Shown: positions 1 to 9,194, numbered from the stretch's first letter. The stretch: 41,564 nt of DNA from JANLQX01 sp031368215 (GCA_031368215.1 JANLRD010000160.1:1-41564); one strand, 5' to 3'. Numbers and translations are program-made. Notes: generated by a model from the sequence alone, not told the origin.

Positions 1-144
1 CTTCGCTCGACTGCTCGCAACACCCATGACCCGACCACATTGGGAGAGAGGTTGCCCCTGCTCTCGTTCGGTGCTGCGCAGCTCGCTTCGCTCGACTGCT
101 CGCAACACCCATGACCCGACCACGTTGGGAGAGAGGTTGCCCCT
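1..144. repeat. Tandem repeat, 85-bp period, entering from the left edge
   Basis: Bases 1-59 recur at 86-144 with one mismatch (A39 versus G124). The 26 bases at 60-85 complete an 85-bp unit, so the window probably begins inside a longer tandem array. The second copy runs directly into the hairpin repeat at 127-192. No open frame that looks protein-coding covers it. Confidence 0.8.
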
Positions 145-192
145 ATATGTTGGGGCAGAACACCTCCGAACGACGTTGGGAGGTGTTCTGCC
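127..192 (+). repeat. Hairpin repeat element, copy 1
   Basis: A GGGAGAGAGGTTGCCCC lead is followed by a short CCCC/GGGG stem and then a 14-bp inverted repeat, GGCAGAACACCTCC (154-167) against GGAGGTGTTCTGCC (179-192). Its loop contains AACG-A-CGTT. A second copy in opposite orientation lies at 37120-37185. There is no T-tract, so it is not an obvious intrinsic terminator. It ends ten bases before the ATG at 202. Confidence 0.8.
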
Positions 193-201
193 GCAGCCGT
201 G

Positions 202-618
202 ATGATCGAAGCGGTCAGGTGGTCGACGCGGCCGGTAGCCTGTTGCGCCGTGCCGCCGACCGCTCTCGCCGAACTCGCCGTAGGAACTCCCGTCGTCTCC
301 ACCGTCTCGATGCGTGGGGTACCCGAAGGCACATCGGGCAAGGTCATCCACGTGCAAGGTCTGTCGTGGATCCGCTATTGGGTGTGGTTCGACAACGGTG
401 AGCGGGTCGGTACCCTCGGCCGCGCCAAGCTCGCCACCGCCGCAGAATGGGCCCGTCGCTTCGACGCGCCCACGGAATCCTCCGGTTCTGACGCCGCGCT
501 GCCCTCCGGCGGCGACGCTGCTTCGACAGACTCGAGCGGCGACGTCGGCGGCGTGCCGGGTCATCTCCTGGAGCGGTCACGCGCGGCCCGGGCCCGGTGG
601 GCAGCCAAGAAAGGCTGA
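202..618 (+). CDS. Conserved-looking hypothetical protein (138 aa)
   Basis: I do not recognise the family. The N-terminal half is compact and hydrophobic, with a VWFDNGERVGTLGRAKLA stretch that resembles a small beta-barrel module. The C-terminal part is a Ser/Gly/Asp-rich linker ending in a basic helix (LLERSRAARARWAAKKG). No signal peptide or membrane segment is visible. ATG at 202 is preferred over the adjacent GTG at 199; a GGAGG at 179-183 inside the hairpin repeat lies rather far upstream. It sits just upstream of glmS on the same strand. GC-rich third positions support coding. Confidence 0.65.
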   Translation: MIEAVRWSTRPVACCAVPPTALAELAVGTPVVSTVSMRGVPEGTSGKVIHVQGLSWIRYWVWFDNGERVGTLGRAKLATAAEWARRFDAPTESSGSDAALPSGGDAASTDSSGDVGGVPGHLLERSRAARARWAAKKG

Positions 619-751
619 CGGCCTTCCGCGGCCGCCGTCAATCGGTCCGGCGCCGATGCCGATGGCGCGGCGAGTGGAAGCGAGTCGTTGCGTCTGTCGT
701 TCAAAACCGCGCCGAGGATTTTCGTCGGCACCCAACTCCAAGGTCGCTGAC

Positions 752-2599
752 GTGTGTGGAATCGTTGCTGTCACCGGGGCCAGTTCGGCCCTTCCCATTC
801 TGTTGAACGGCCTGGCGCGTCTCGAGTATCGCGGATACGACTCCGCCGGCGTCGTTCTCCAGCATGAAGGCCTCTGGATGGACAAGAAAGCAGGGAAGCT
901 CGCGGTCCTTGTGGAGTCGCTCGGCGGCGATGCCCCGACGAGTCCGAGCACGGGCATCGGCCACACCCGCTGGGCCACTCATGGCAAGCCCGTCGACCAC
1001 AATGCCCATCCGCACGTCGACCGCCACGCCAAGGTCGCGATCGTCCACAACGGCATCATCGAGAACTACCTCGAGCTCAAAGCGGAGATGATCGCGGACG
1101 GTCATCAGTTCACCTCCGAGACCGATACGGAGGTCCTCGCGCACCTGATCGGGATGGAAGTGGATGCGGGCCTGGCGTTGGCCGACGCCGTCCGTTCGGC
1201 GCTGCGCAAGGTCGACGGGAGTTTCGCGATTGCCGTGCTGCACGCCGACATCCCCGACCTCGTCATCGGAGCGCGCCGCGGTTCGCCATTGATATGTGGG
1301 CGTACGGATTCCCTCGGCCTGCTGGCATCGGACATCCCGGCAATCCTCTCGGAGACCCGTGAGATCTACGTGATCGAGGACGACAACGTCGTCGAGGTGA
1401 CCCCTGGCTCGATCGTGGTCACCACGCTCGACGGGACGATTGTCACGCCCCAGGCCCGTCACATCAGCTGGGACCTCGAAGCGGCCGAGAAGGGCGGCTA
1501 CCCGGACTTCATGCTCAAGGAGATTCACGAGCAACCCACAGCCATCACGGAGACTCTCCGCGGACGCACGCGCCCAGACGGTTCGCTGGTGCTCGACGAG
1601 ATGCGCCTCACCGTCGACCAACTGCGTTCGATCGACCGCGTGTCGATCGTCGGTTGTGGGACGAGCTTCTACGCCGGTCTGGTCGCCAAGTACGCGATCG
1701 AGCATTGGACGCGTATGCCGTGCGAGGTCGATGTCGCGTCGGAGTTCCGGTACCGCGATCCGGTGCTCGGACCATCGACGCTCGTCGTCGGCATCAGCCA
1801 GTCCGGTGAGTCTCTCGACACCATGGAGGCGATCCGCTATGCGCGCAGCGCGACGAACAAGGCGAAGGTGCTCACGGTAAGCAACGTCGTCGATTCGTCG
1901 ATGGCCCGTGAGGCCGACGCCGTCCTCTATACCCACGCTGGCCCCGAGATCGGTGTCGCCGCGACGAAGACGCACCTCGCGCAGATCGTCGCGATGCAGC
2001 TCCTCGCCCTGTATCTGGCCCAGGTTCGCAACACCCAGCATCCCGGCGAGATCAGAGCGCTGCTGGAGATCCTCGAGTCGCTGCCGGACAAGGTCGAAGC
2101 CGCCTTGGCGCACACCGCACACATCACGGCGCTTGCCGAGCGGTTCTCCAGCACTCGCGACTTCTTCTTCCTCGGACGCAACACGGGGTATCCGACGGCG
2201 TTGGAGGGTGCACTGAAGCTGAAGGAGATCAGCTACGTACGTGCCGAAGCGTATCCGGCCGGTGAGATGAAGCACGGGCCGATCGCCCTCATCGAGCCCG
2301 GAAGCGTGGTCATCGGCGTCGCAACGCGAGGGCGGCTCCACGCCAAGATGCTCTCCAACATGCAGGAGATGCGTGCGCGGGGCGCGACGATCGTGCTGGT
2401 GGCCAACGAGGGTGACGAGGAGACGGCGTCGCAGGCCGATGAGGTGCTCTGGGTCCCATCGCTTCCCTCGAACGCCGAGCTGTTCATGCCAGCCGTCAAT
2501 GTGGTGCCGTTGCAGATCTTCGCCTACGCCTTGGCCCGTGCCAAGGGCCTCGATGTCGACAAGCCCCGCAACCTCGCCAAGACGGTCACGGTCGAGTAG
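752..2599 (+). CDS. glmS: Glutamine--fructose-6-phosphate aminotransferase (isomerizing)
   Basis: GlmS makes glucosamine-6-phosphate from fructose-6-phosphate and glutamine, the first step to UDP-GlcNAc for peptidoglycan. The start is GTG at 752, which places the catalytic cysteine directly at residue 2 (MCGIVAVTG), as the N-terminal nucleophile mechanism requires; longer upstream reading in this frame is not coding. The class II glutaminase domain (RLEYRGYDSAG, HTRWATHG) is followed by two SIS isomerase domains (GCGTSFYAG, GISQSGES) and the conserved C-terminal end KPRNLAKTVTVE. The length of 615 aa matches the family. No glmS ribozyme is evident in the 133-bp upstream gap. It is followed after 51 bp by acpS. 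Confidence 0.97.
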   Translation: MCGIVAVTGASSALPILLNGLARLEYRGYDSAGVVLQHEGLWMDKKAGKLAVLVESLGGDAPTSPSTGIGHTRWATHGKPVDHNAHPHVDRHAKVAIVHNGIIENYLELKAEMIADGHQFTSETDTEVLAHLIGMEVDAGLALADAVRSALRKVDGSFAIAVLHADIPDLVIGARRGSPLICGRTDSLGLLASDIPAILSETREIYVIEDDNVVEVTPGSIVVTTLDGTIVTPQARHISWDLEAAEKGGYPDFMLKEIHEQPTAITETLRGRTRPDGSLVLDEMRLTVDQLRSIDRVSIVGCGTSFYAGLVAKYAIEHWTRMPCEVDVASEFRYRDPVLGPSTLVVGISQSGESLDTMEAIRYARSATNKAKVLTVSNVVDSSMAREADAVLYTHAGPEIGVAATKTHLAQIVAMQLLALYLAQVRNTQHPGEIRALLEILESLPDKVEAALAHTAHITALAERFSSTRDFFFLGRNTGYPTALEGALKLKEISYVRAEAYPAGEMKHGPIALIEPGSVVIGVATRGRLHAKMLSNMQEMRARGATIVLVANEGDEETASQADEVLWVPSLPSNAELFMPAVNVVPLQIFAYALARAKGLDVDKPRNLAKTVTVE

Positions 2600-2650
2600 C
2601 TCCCCCGGCCGTTGCGTGGAGACCGCTCCACGAGGGTGTACAACCGAGGG

Positions 2651-3025
2651 GTGAGCATTGTCGGGATCGGTATCGACGTGGTCGACGTGGCGCGCATGCG
2701 TGAGATCCTCGCCGATACTCCGTCGATTCGCGAGCGGTGCTTCACGAGCGCCGAGCGTGCCTACGCGGAGAGGGCGCGCGACTCGGCGGAGCGCTTTGCC
2801 GTCAGGTTCGCAGCCAAGGAAGCAGTCATGAAGGCCATGGGTCTCGGCCTCGGCGCCTTCGGTTTCCACGACGTCGAGGTCGTTCGAGCTGCTGACGGTG
2901 TGCCGAGTCTGTCGATCACGGGAGACGCCGCTCGCCTCGCCGCCGAGCGCGGCATCACCGGTTGGCACCTTTCACTGACCCACACGGAAACCACGGCCGC
3001 CGCCTACGTGATCGCCGAGCGATGA
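2651..3025 (+). CDS. acpS: Holo-[acyl-carrier-protein] synthase
   Basis: AcpS transfers 4'-phosphopantetheine from CoA to a serine of apo-ACP. The AcpS-type phosphopantetheinyl transferase signature is complete: GIGIDVVDVARM near the start carries the metal-binding Asp, and RFAAKEAVMKAMG lies in the middle. The C-terminal HLSLTHTETTAAAYV is the usual substrate-pocket strand. GTG at 2651 gives 124 aa, the normal AcpS length. A TACAAC box six bases upstream could be a weak leaderless -10. Its TGA overlaps the ATG of nnr (ATGA), so the two are probably translationally coupled. Confidence 0.95.
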   Translation: MSIVGIGIDVVDVARMREILADTPSIRERCFTSAERAYAERARDSAERFAVRFAAKEAVMKAMGLGLGAFGFHDVEVVRAADGVPSLSITGDAARLAAERGITGWHLSLTHTETTAAAYVIAER

Positions 3026-4410
3026 TCCCCATCGTCTCACCGGCGCAGATGCGGACGATCGACGAGCGCGGTGGAGTGCCCGAGTCGGTGCTCATCGAAC
3101 GAGCGGGGCGGGCAGTCGCATGGGAGGCCCGTTCGATGCTGGGTGGGGTGTACGGACGGCGCGTTGTCGTGCTCGCCGGCCCTGGGAACAACGGTGCGGA
3201 CGGGATGGTCGCCGCGGGCGTGCTCTCGTCCTGGGGTGTCTCGGTGCGTGTGATCCGTGTCGGTCGCCACGCGCCACCCCCGACGCGCGTCGACGACGCC
3301 GATCTCGTGATCGACGCGCTCTTCGGCACAGGAACCGTTCGGGAGATGACCTTCCCATCCGTAGGTACACATACGAAAGTTCTGGCCGTCGATATCCCGT
3401 CCGGCGTCGACGCGCGGACAGGGCTGGTCTTTCCCGGATGCTCCGCTCCACAGGCTGACGTGACGGTCACGTTCGTCGCACCGAAGCCTGGACTGCTGTT
3501 CGAACCCGGCGCCTCGCTCGCCGGTGTGATCCGCGTCGTCGACATCGGCATCGGCCCATTGGCGGACGATCCCGTGCGGACCTGGCTCCTCGACGAATCA
3601 TCGGTGCGGGAACGCCTCCGTCGCCCGGCGATCGACGCTCACAAGTGGAACCATGCCGTTCTCGTGGTTGCCGGGAGTGCCGGAATGACCGGTGCCGCCG
3701 TCCTGAGCGCACATTCGGCGTCCCGAAGTGGTGCGTCCCTCGTCCGTCTGGCGATTCCGGGCGCGATTCATAGCGGCGACGAAGTCGTCGGCATGGAGCT
3801 GCCGTCAACCGACTGGGGCACGCAAGCGGCCGCCGATGCCGCCCGCTGTGCTGCAGTGGTCGTCGGCCCGGGACTGGGTTCCGACGTCGCGACGCAGGCC
3901 GAGGTCCGGGCGCTTCTCGACGCGCTGCCGGCCGCCGTGCCCGCAATCCTCGACGGGGACGGGTTGCGGGCGGTCACCCCGGATCTCCTTGCCACCTCCG
4001 GCCGACCCATGATCCTGACCCCGCACGACGGTGAGTTCACCCGACTCTCCGGCAAACCTCCCTCGTCCGATCGCATCGAGTCGACGCGAGATCTTGCGTG
4101 CCACACGAACGCTGTCGTGTTGCTCAAAGGACCGACCACTGTCGTGGCTTCGCCCAACGGGGAGGTCGAGGTGGTCCGGGCGTGCGATCAGCGCCTGGCC
4201 ACAGCCGGCTCGGGTGACGTGCTGACGGGGGTGATCGCTGCCTTCTGCGCTCTCGGCATGGACCCGTTCCACGCCGCATCGGCGGCGGCATTCGTCCATG
4301 GGGCGGCAGCGATGCGCGGGCGCCCGGTCGGCCTTGTCGCGGGGGACCTCCCCGTGCTGATCGCCGATCTCCTCACCGAGTGGCTGGGGGAGGTCCCCGC
4401 AGCCCGGTGA
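3022..4410 (+). CDS. nnr: Bifunctional NAD(P)H-hydrate epimerase / ADP-dependent NAD(P)H-hydrate dehydratase
   Basis: The enzyme repairs hydrated NAD(P)H. The N-terminal YjeF_N domain interconverts R- and S-NAD(P)HX, and the C-terminal ribokinase-like domain dehydrates S-NAD(P)HX using ADP. The epimerase part shows GPGNNGADGMVAA (usually GNNGGDG, so one glycine is alanine here) and VDIPSGVDARTG. The dehydratase part shows TPHDGEFTRLSG, VLLKGPTTVV and the AGSGDVLTG catalytic loop near residue 395. ATG at 3022 overlaps the acpS stop. The length of 462 aa is slightly short for the fusion (often about 480-500), mostly in the interdomain region. It lies 22 bp before alr. Confidence 0.93.
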   Translation: MIPIVSPAQMRTIDERGGVPESVLIERAGRAVAWEARSMLGGVYGRRVVVLAGPGNNGADGMVAAGVLSSWGVSVRVIRVGRHAPPPTRVDDADLVIDALFGTGTVREMTFPSVGTHTKVLAVDIPSGVDARTGLVFPGCSAPQADVTVTFVAPKPGLLFEPGASLAGVIRVVDIGIGPLADDPVRTWLLDESSVRERLRRPAIDAHKWNHAVLVVAGSAGMTGAAVLSAHSASRSGASLVRLAIPGAIHSGDEVVGMELPSTDWGTQAAADAARCAAVVVGPGLGSDVATQAEVRALLDALPAAVPAILDGDGLRAVTPDLLATSGRPMILTPHDGEFTRLSGKPPSSDRIESTRDLACHTNAVVLLKGPTTVVASPNGEVEVVRACDQRLATAGSGDVLTGVIAAFCALGMDPFHAASAAAFVHGAAAMRGRPVGLVAGDLPVLIADLLTEWLGEVPAAR

Positions 4411-4432
4411 CGTCGACGAGACTGGACGCAAC

Positions 4433-5611
4433 ATGAGCGAGCAGTTCCGCCCCACAACCGCATGGATCGACCTTGACGCCGTCCGCCACAACACACGCTC
4501 GTTCGTCGAGCACGTCGCGCCGGCCAACGTCTGCGCCGTCGTCAAGGCCGATGGCTATGGGCATGGCGCAGTCCAATGCGCGCGGGCTGCCCTCGAGGGC
4601 GGGGCGTCGATGCTCGCCGTTGCGGCGGTCGAGGAAGGCGTCGAACTCCGCGGAGCCGGTATCGAGTCGGCGATCCTTCTGCTCTCGGAATTCCCGGTCG
4701 GCGCCGAGGTAGCGGTTCTCGAGAACAAGCTCATCCCGACGGTGTACTCCTTTGATCGGATAGGCGCGCTTCACGCGGCCGGGGCACCGGTCGGCACCGG
4801 TGTGCATCTCAAGGTGGACACCGGCATGCACCGGGTCGGCGCGTTGCCCGGCGAGGCGCTCGCGCTCGCCCAAGCGATCGATGCGTCGTCGGTCCTCGAG
4901 CTCGCCGGGACCTTCACGCACCTGGCCGTGGCCGACATCGTCGACTGGGACAGCCCCAATCATCCGTACACGTATCATCAGCTCGATCGATTCGACGATG
5001 TGCTCGCATCGCTGGTCGCGGCCGGCATCGATCCCGGGGTCTGTCATGCGTCGAACTCCGCCGGCGCCCTCGCTCACCCGCGGGCCCGGTACGACATGGT
5101 GCGCGTCGGCGTATCGCTGTACGGGAACAACCCTGATCCCGGGTGTGTGGCGGAGACGTTCGGGGTATCGCTCCGCGCGCCGCTCCATCTGATCAGTCGC
5201 GTCGCCCACACGAAACGACTCGCGGCCGGTTCCCGGATCTCCTACGGCCTGACGTACGAATTGGCCTGCGACTCCGTCGTCGCGACCGTGCCGATCGGCT
5301 ACGCCGACGGCGTGCCACGGCGGCTGTCGTCGGTAGGCGGTCACGTGCTGATCAACGGACAGCGTTTCCCGATCGCGGGCAGAGTCACGATGGACCAGAT
5401 CGTGATCGACTGCGGTCCTGCCGATGAGGCCGGGGCGGTGGTCGAGCGGGGAGACGAGGTCGTCCTGCTCGGATCCCAAGGTGCCGAACGCATCACGCCG
5501 TGGGACTGGGCGCAGAGCCTCGAGACCATCGCCTACGAAATCACCTGCGGGATCTCGAAGCGAGTGCCTCGTCGCTTTCTCGACACGGAGGTCTCGACAG
5601 CACATGGCTGA
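4433..5611 (+). CDS. alr: Alanine racemase
   Basis: Alr is a PLP enzyme that interconverts L- and D-alanine for peptidoglycan. The PLP-binding lysine is K38 in VVKADGYGHGA. The second catalytic residue is the tyrosine of the SYGLTY segment, and ADGVPRRLS and GRVTMDQ are conserved C-terminal domain motifs. The length of 392 aa is typical of actinobacterial Alr. It is the fourth gene of a plus-strand run and its last eight bases overlap the next gene's start (ATG at 5604). Confidence 0.96.
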   Translation: MSEQFRPTTAWIDLDAVRHNTRSFVEHVAPANVCAVVKADGYGHGAVQCARAALEGGASMLAVAAVEEGVELRGAGIESAILLLSEFPVGAEVAVLENKLIPTVYSFDRIGALHAAGAPVGTGVHLKVDTGMHRVGALPGEALALAQAIDASSVLELAGTFTHLAVADIVDWDSPNHPYTYHQLDRFDDVLASLVAAGIDPGVCHASNSAGALAHPRARYDMVRVGVSLYGNNPDPGCVAETFGVSLRAPLHLISRVAHTKRLAAGSRISYGLTYELACDSVVATVPIGYADGVPRRLSSVGGHVLINGQRFPIAGRVTMDQIVIDCGPADEAGAVVERGDEVVLLGSQGAERITPWDWAQSLETIAYEITCGISKRVPRRFLDTEVSTAHG

Positions 5612-6626
5612 GCGGCGGACCGGTCTGATCTCCGCTGGCGTCGTCAGCGTTCTTCTCGGCGCCGGATACGGAGCCACCAAGTTGCTGGCGGCGTCGGACC
5701 GCCGGCGAGCCGGTGTCGATCGCGAGCGGGTTGCGCGGGCGATGGAGTATCTCGCCGAACCCGTCGGTACGAGACACCATCTGTTCGCGTCCGCCGACGG
5801 GGGCCAGCTCCACGCCGTCGAGCACGGTCGTGTCGACGCGAAGCCGATCGTGCTGCTCCACGGTGTCAACCTGGCCGCTTCGCTCTACAACCCCGCGCTC
5901 GTCGACCTGGGTGATCGTTTCCGGGTGATCGCGCTCGACTGGAGGGGGCACGGCCGGAGCCGGCCCGGCCGCGACGGGTACGGTGTCGGCCAGCTCGGGA
6001 GCGACGTGGCAACGCTCCTGGAGCACTTCGACCTCACCGATGCTGTCGTGCTCGGTCATTCGATGGGTGGCATGGGGCTCGGGCGATTCGCCGTCGATCA
6101 TCCGGGCGTTCGTTCATCGCGAGTGAGCGGACTCGTGTTCTGCGACACCGCTGCGTTCGACGTCGGGCATCTTCCCCGGATCCTCCGTTCACTGCAAACG
6201 CAGCTCGCGTCGCTCAGCGCGCGGCACCCCGAACTGATCGGGCGGGTCCAACAGGCTCCGCGTGGCGACCTTGCCTATACGGCGAACCGGTACGTCTTCG
6301 GGAAGAACCCCGATCCCCTCGCGGTGGAGCAGCACCGCCTCATGGTCGACGCGATGTCGCCGCTGGCGATGTCGAGTTCGTTGCTGGCGTTGCTGTCCCA
6401 CGACCTGCGCTCGTCGCTCCCGTCGGTCACGACCCCATCGCTCGTCATGGTCGGTTCCGACGACCCGCTCACCCCGCCGAGTCAGGCCGAGGATCTGCTC
6501 CGGCTTCTGCCCAACGCTCGTCTGCACACGTTCCCCGACGTCGGCCACGTGCCGATGCTCGAATGCCGCGACGAGTTCGCACGCGTGCTGGCGTCGTTCG
6601 CCGACGAGGTGCAGTCCACCGGCTGA
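5604..6626 (+). CDS. Alpha/beta hydrolase with N-terminal membrane anchor
   Basis: Alpha/beta hydrolase fold protein, 340 aa. An N-terminal hydrophobic stretch (residues about 7-28) looks like an uncleaved anchor. The oxyanion HG region (VLLHGVN) is followed by the nucleophile elbow GHSMGG (Ser153), a late acid in VGSDDPLTP and the catalytic His in VGHVPMLE. The substrate is not predictable. The start is ATG at 5604 inside the end of alr (8-nt overlap). An alpha/beta hydrolase between alr and tsaE is a common actinobacterial arrangement, which suggests co-transcription with alr. Confidence 0.88.
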   Translation: MAERRTGLISAGVVSVLLGAGYGATKLLAASDRRRAGVDRERVARAMEYLAEPVGTRHHLFASADGGQLHAVEHGRVDAKPIVLLHGVNLAASLYNPALVDLGDRFRVIALDWRGHGRSRPGRDGYGVGQLGSDVATLLEHFDLTDAVVLGHSMGGMGLGRFAVDHPGVRSSRVSGLVFCDTAAFDVGHLPRILRSLQTQLASLSARHPELIGRVQQAPRGDLAYTANRYVFGKNPDPLAVEQHRLMVDAMSPLAMSSSLLALLSHDLRSSLPSVTTPSLVMVGSDDPLTPPSQAEDLLRLLPNARLHTFPDVGHVPMLECRDEFARVLASFADEVQSTG

Positions 6627-6646
6627 CCGCCGCCTGACCCGTTGGT

Positions 6647-6721
6647 GGGCCAGCTGGCCCGCTCGGGCCAGCTGAGACCGGAAAAATCGAAGGGAGCCGG
6701 CCCGAGCGAGTGAGCCGGCCC
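6647..6721. terminator. Inverted repeats in a convergent intergenic gap
   Basis: A perfect palindrome GGGCCAGCTGGCCC (6647-6660) overlaps a second stem, GGCCCG-CT-CGGGCC (6656-6669). Two GAGCCGGCCC copies follow at 6694-6703 and 6712-6721. The gap lies between genes that converge, so a bidirectional terminator role is plausible, but no U-tract follows. Confidence 0.4.
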
Positions 6722-6765
6722 ACGAGGTTTGCGCTCTGTGCCTGTGACCTCGGGGAAGTATCGGG

Positions 6766-8016
6766 TCAGGTGATGAGATGGCCGCCGGCGATCGCCGCGG
6801 CGATCGATGGATAGAGCGGCAGACGCGGCAACAGGCACGCCTGCACGGCGTGGTACACGTCGGGCTTGCCCGACCATACCGATTGCGCCGGGTGGTTCCG
6901 GGCGTCGAGCTGATGGACCCACGATCCGTAGCGCAGGTCGACGAAGTGCTCGATGGCGAAGGACCACCACTGCTCGTAGTAATCGTTGTAGAAGTCGTCG
7001 TTCGCCGCGTCGAGCAGCGCCGCAGCGGCGGCGATTGCCTCGCACGTCACCCAGTGGAGCCGGTCGCGGACGATGGCGTCGCCGTCCCAGTCGGTCGTGT
7101 AGACGAACCCGGAGGCACCGTCGGTCGACCAGCCGTCCGTCACGGCCCGGGCGAAGAGCGATTTTGCCGATGACACCAACCAACTCGGCGTGCGCTGGTG
7201 CGCGACGCTGGGCTCGGCGGACGCGCGTTCGCGGAGCGCGGCGTCGAGGTGTAGTAGCAGGCGCGACCATTCGAACGCGTGCCCGACCGTCGCCCCGTAC
7301 GGACGGAACGGGTGGTTCGGCTGGTCCACGTTGTAGTCGAAGAGGGTTTCCCCGGCCGGAGTGAAGTGTTCCGGGATCCGCCAGTCGTTGTGCCTCGCCT
7401 GGATGTTGATGAACCAGTCAGCAATCCGAAAGGCACGATCGAGCCATCGACCATCGCCGGTCGCGTCGGCGACGGCAAGGCAACTTTCGACGCCATGCAT
7501 GTTGGCATTGGCTCCGAGGTAGGGCTCGGCGATGCTCCAGTCGGCGTTCCAGACGTCGACGATCCGACCGTGCTTCTCATCCCAGAAATGCGATTCGAAC
7601 ACCGCGATGGCTTCGTCGAGCAGATCGCCGGCACCTGGTCGAGCCGCGACACGCGCACTCGAAGCGGCGAGCAGTACGAAGTCGTGGTCGTACGCGCGCT
7701 TTTCATCGCGCATCGCGGGGTCCGTCGAGGTGAACCAGCCGCCGTGCTACGCGTCGCGCAGGAGGCCACCAAGGGCCGTCACGCCGTGATCGACGAACTC
7801 GCAGCAGTCGTCGTGACCGAGCAGCACGCCGAGCGACAGCACGTGGGTCATCCGGGTGGTGATCCACGTCTCGACCGGGCGGCCGAGCTCAGGACGGCAG
7901 TGCGCGTCGAGCCACGCGAATCCCCCCTCAGGGTGACGCGACGCCCGGGCGGTCTGCAGCAGGCGATCGGTCTCCGATCTCAGCCACCGGCGATGCGATC
8001 CGTCGTTCCAATCCAT
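6766..8016 (-). pseudogene. N-acylglucosamine 2-epimerase (AGE) family sugar isomerase, interrupted by in-frame TAG
   Basis: The full frame runs 417 codons from ATG at 8016 to TGA at 6766, with a single TAG at codon 90 (7747-7749). Both halves are clearly AGE/YihS-like: ARASRHPEGGFAWLD at the N-terminus, then HGGWF directly after the TAG, GHAFEWSRLLLHLD and YGSWVHQLD. Relatives typically read (D)AEHGGW here, so GAG to TAG is the simplest explanation. The frame is unchanged across the lesion, so this is a nonsense mutation, not a frameshift. An ATG at 7713 could restart a 315-aa protein lacking the first helices of the alpha/alpha barrel. Probably inactive; the alternatives are a sequencing error or readthrough. 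The 5' end overlaps the PAP2 gene by 89 bp. Confidence 0.85.
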
Positions 8017-9181
8017 TGCTGGACTCTACGGGCCTCTCGGGTTCGTCGGCGGACGTCGCTGAGCGGGGAACCGGCACCGAGACGCGAGAGTCGGATGGCG
8101 GCGATGGCACCGCATTGCGGTGCTCGGGCCAGCGGAACGGACTGGACCAGCCCGTGCGCATTCGAAGACGCCAGCCGATGGTCAGCGCGAGCGCGACCAT
8201 GGCCCAGCCGGCGAACACATCGATCAGGTAGTGCTCCCCCGAGTACACGAGGGCGAACGCCATCGCCAGCGGGAAGAGTACGAGCAACGGGCGGAGCGGC
8301 TTCCAGACAACACCCCACAGGAAGACGCAGACCATGAGTGCCTGCGCGCTGTGAAGGGAAGGAATCGCCGCAAACGGGTTCACCGTTCCCTGTCCCTTCT
8401 CGATGACCCGAGAGGCGAAGTTCAGCCCGACGTGACTCCATGCCCGTCCGGCGAGCACGCGGGGGAACGGGTCGATGAGACCCTTGCCGGCGGCGTACCA
8501 GGGCGGTGCGGTGGCGTACAACGCGAAGATCGCGCAGCTTGCGAAGTTCACTGCGACGAAGGTCGCGGCGTACCAGCGCCAACGGACACGGTTGCGCCAC
8601 AGGATTCCGGCGGTGAGGTAGGGCACGATGAAGTGGCACTGGTACACCGCGCTCACGCCGATGTCGTACCAGCGGATGGTTGACGGATCCGTCTTCAGGA
8701 TCCGTTCGGATTCGGCAACGCTGAGTCGACCGAGCCCGGCTTTCGGCGAGACCAGCCAACCCTGTAGGCGCTCGGTCCAGAGGCGACCACCGCCGAGCCA
8801 TCGGTCGATGGTGATCTGGGGCGTCACCGCGAGAGGAGCGTCGATCCAATGGCCCACGGCGCGGGCGAAGTCGTAGAGGAACAGAGCGAGGAGGAAGGGG
8901 ACCCAACTCGCCAGCGTGACGATGACGTCGCGCCGGGTCCGGCCGATGGTGGCCACGAGGGCCAAGCCGAGGATCCATCCGGCGATGATCTCGCGGTCCG
9001 ACGGAATCGCTTCGGTCGACCGCAGGTACAGCGCGGTCGCGACCAAGTACTGCAACATCGCGGCGGTCCGGAGCCGCGACCAGGTCGTGGTGCTGAGTCC
9101 GAGCGGGGACCTTGGGGTGTCGGTGACAGCTATCTGGGCCAACGACCCGTTGGCCACGATTCGCGTGTCGACGACCTCCAT
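7928..9181 (-). CDS. PAP2-superfamily membrane phosphatase/phosphotransferase
   Basis: Multi-pass membrane protein of 417 aa with roughly six to seven hydrophobic helices. The PAP2 motifs are near the C-terminal third: IPSLHSAQALM (conserved Ser-His) and YSGEHYLIDVFAGW (His-x5-Asp catalytic motif). The layout resembles the AUR1/inositol-phosphotransferase-like branch, so the substrate is probably a lipid or isoprenoid phosphate; this is inference. The last 70 or so residues are a polar, Pro/Ser/Arg-rich cytoplasmic tail. The ATG at 9181 sits 7 nt after a TAACCT box, so the mRNA is probably leaderless. It is divergent from tsaE, and its 3' end overlaps the epimerase pseudogene. Confidence 0.88.
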   Translation of the reverse strand: MEVVDTRIVANGSLAQIAVTDTPRSPLGLSTTTWSRLRTAAMLQYLVATALYLRSTEAIPSDREIIAGWILGLALVATIGRTRRDVIVTLASWVPFLLALFLYDFARAVGHWIDAPLAVTPQITIDRWLGGGRLWTERLQGWLVSPKAGLGRLSVAESERILKTDPSTIRWYDIGVSAVYQCHFIVPYLTAGILWRNRVRWRWYAATFVAVNFASCAIFALYATAPPWYAAGKGLIDPFPRVLAGRAWSHVGLNFASRVIEKGQGTVNPFAAIPSLHSAQALMVCVFLWGVVWKPLRPLLVLFPLAMAFALVYSGEHYLIDVFAGWAMVALALTIGWRLRMRTGWSSPFRWPEHRNAVPSPPSDSRVSVPVPRSATSADEPERPVESSNGLERRIASPVAEIGDRSPAADRPGVASP

Positions 9182-9188
9182 CGTGTCC

Positions 9189-9194
9189 AGGTTA
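9189..9194 (-). promoter_or_regulatory. -10 box of the PAP2 gene (leaderless)
   Basis: TAACCT on the minus strand, 7 nt before ATG at 9181. No recognisable -35. Confidence 0.65.

Noticed and set aside
1..192. CRISPR array
   Set aside because: Only two 59-base units with one 26-base gap, no unique spacers of uniform size and no cas genes in the window.
619..751. glmS ribozyme
   Set aside because: No core ribozyme sequence is recognisable in the 133-bp leader, and the class is not expected in this group.
701..2968. Long minus-strand open frame (755 codons) opposite glmS
   Set aside because: It is a shadow of the glmS codon pattern: Arg/Asp/Val-rich low-complexity protein with no domain, fully antisense to a certain gene.
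7700..7760. Frameshift as the cause of the epimerase break
   Set aside because: The codon phase before 7749 and after 7747 is identical, so a point nonsense codon explains it.
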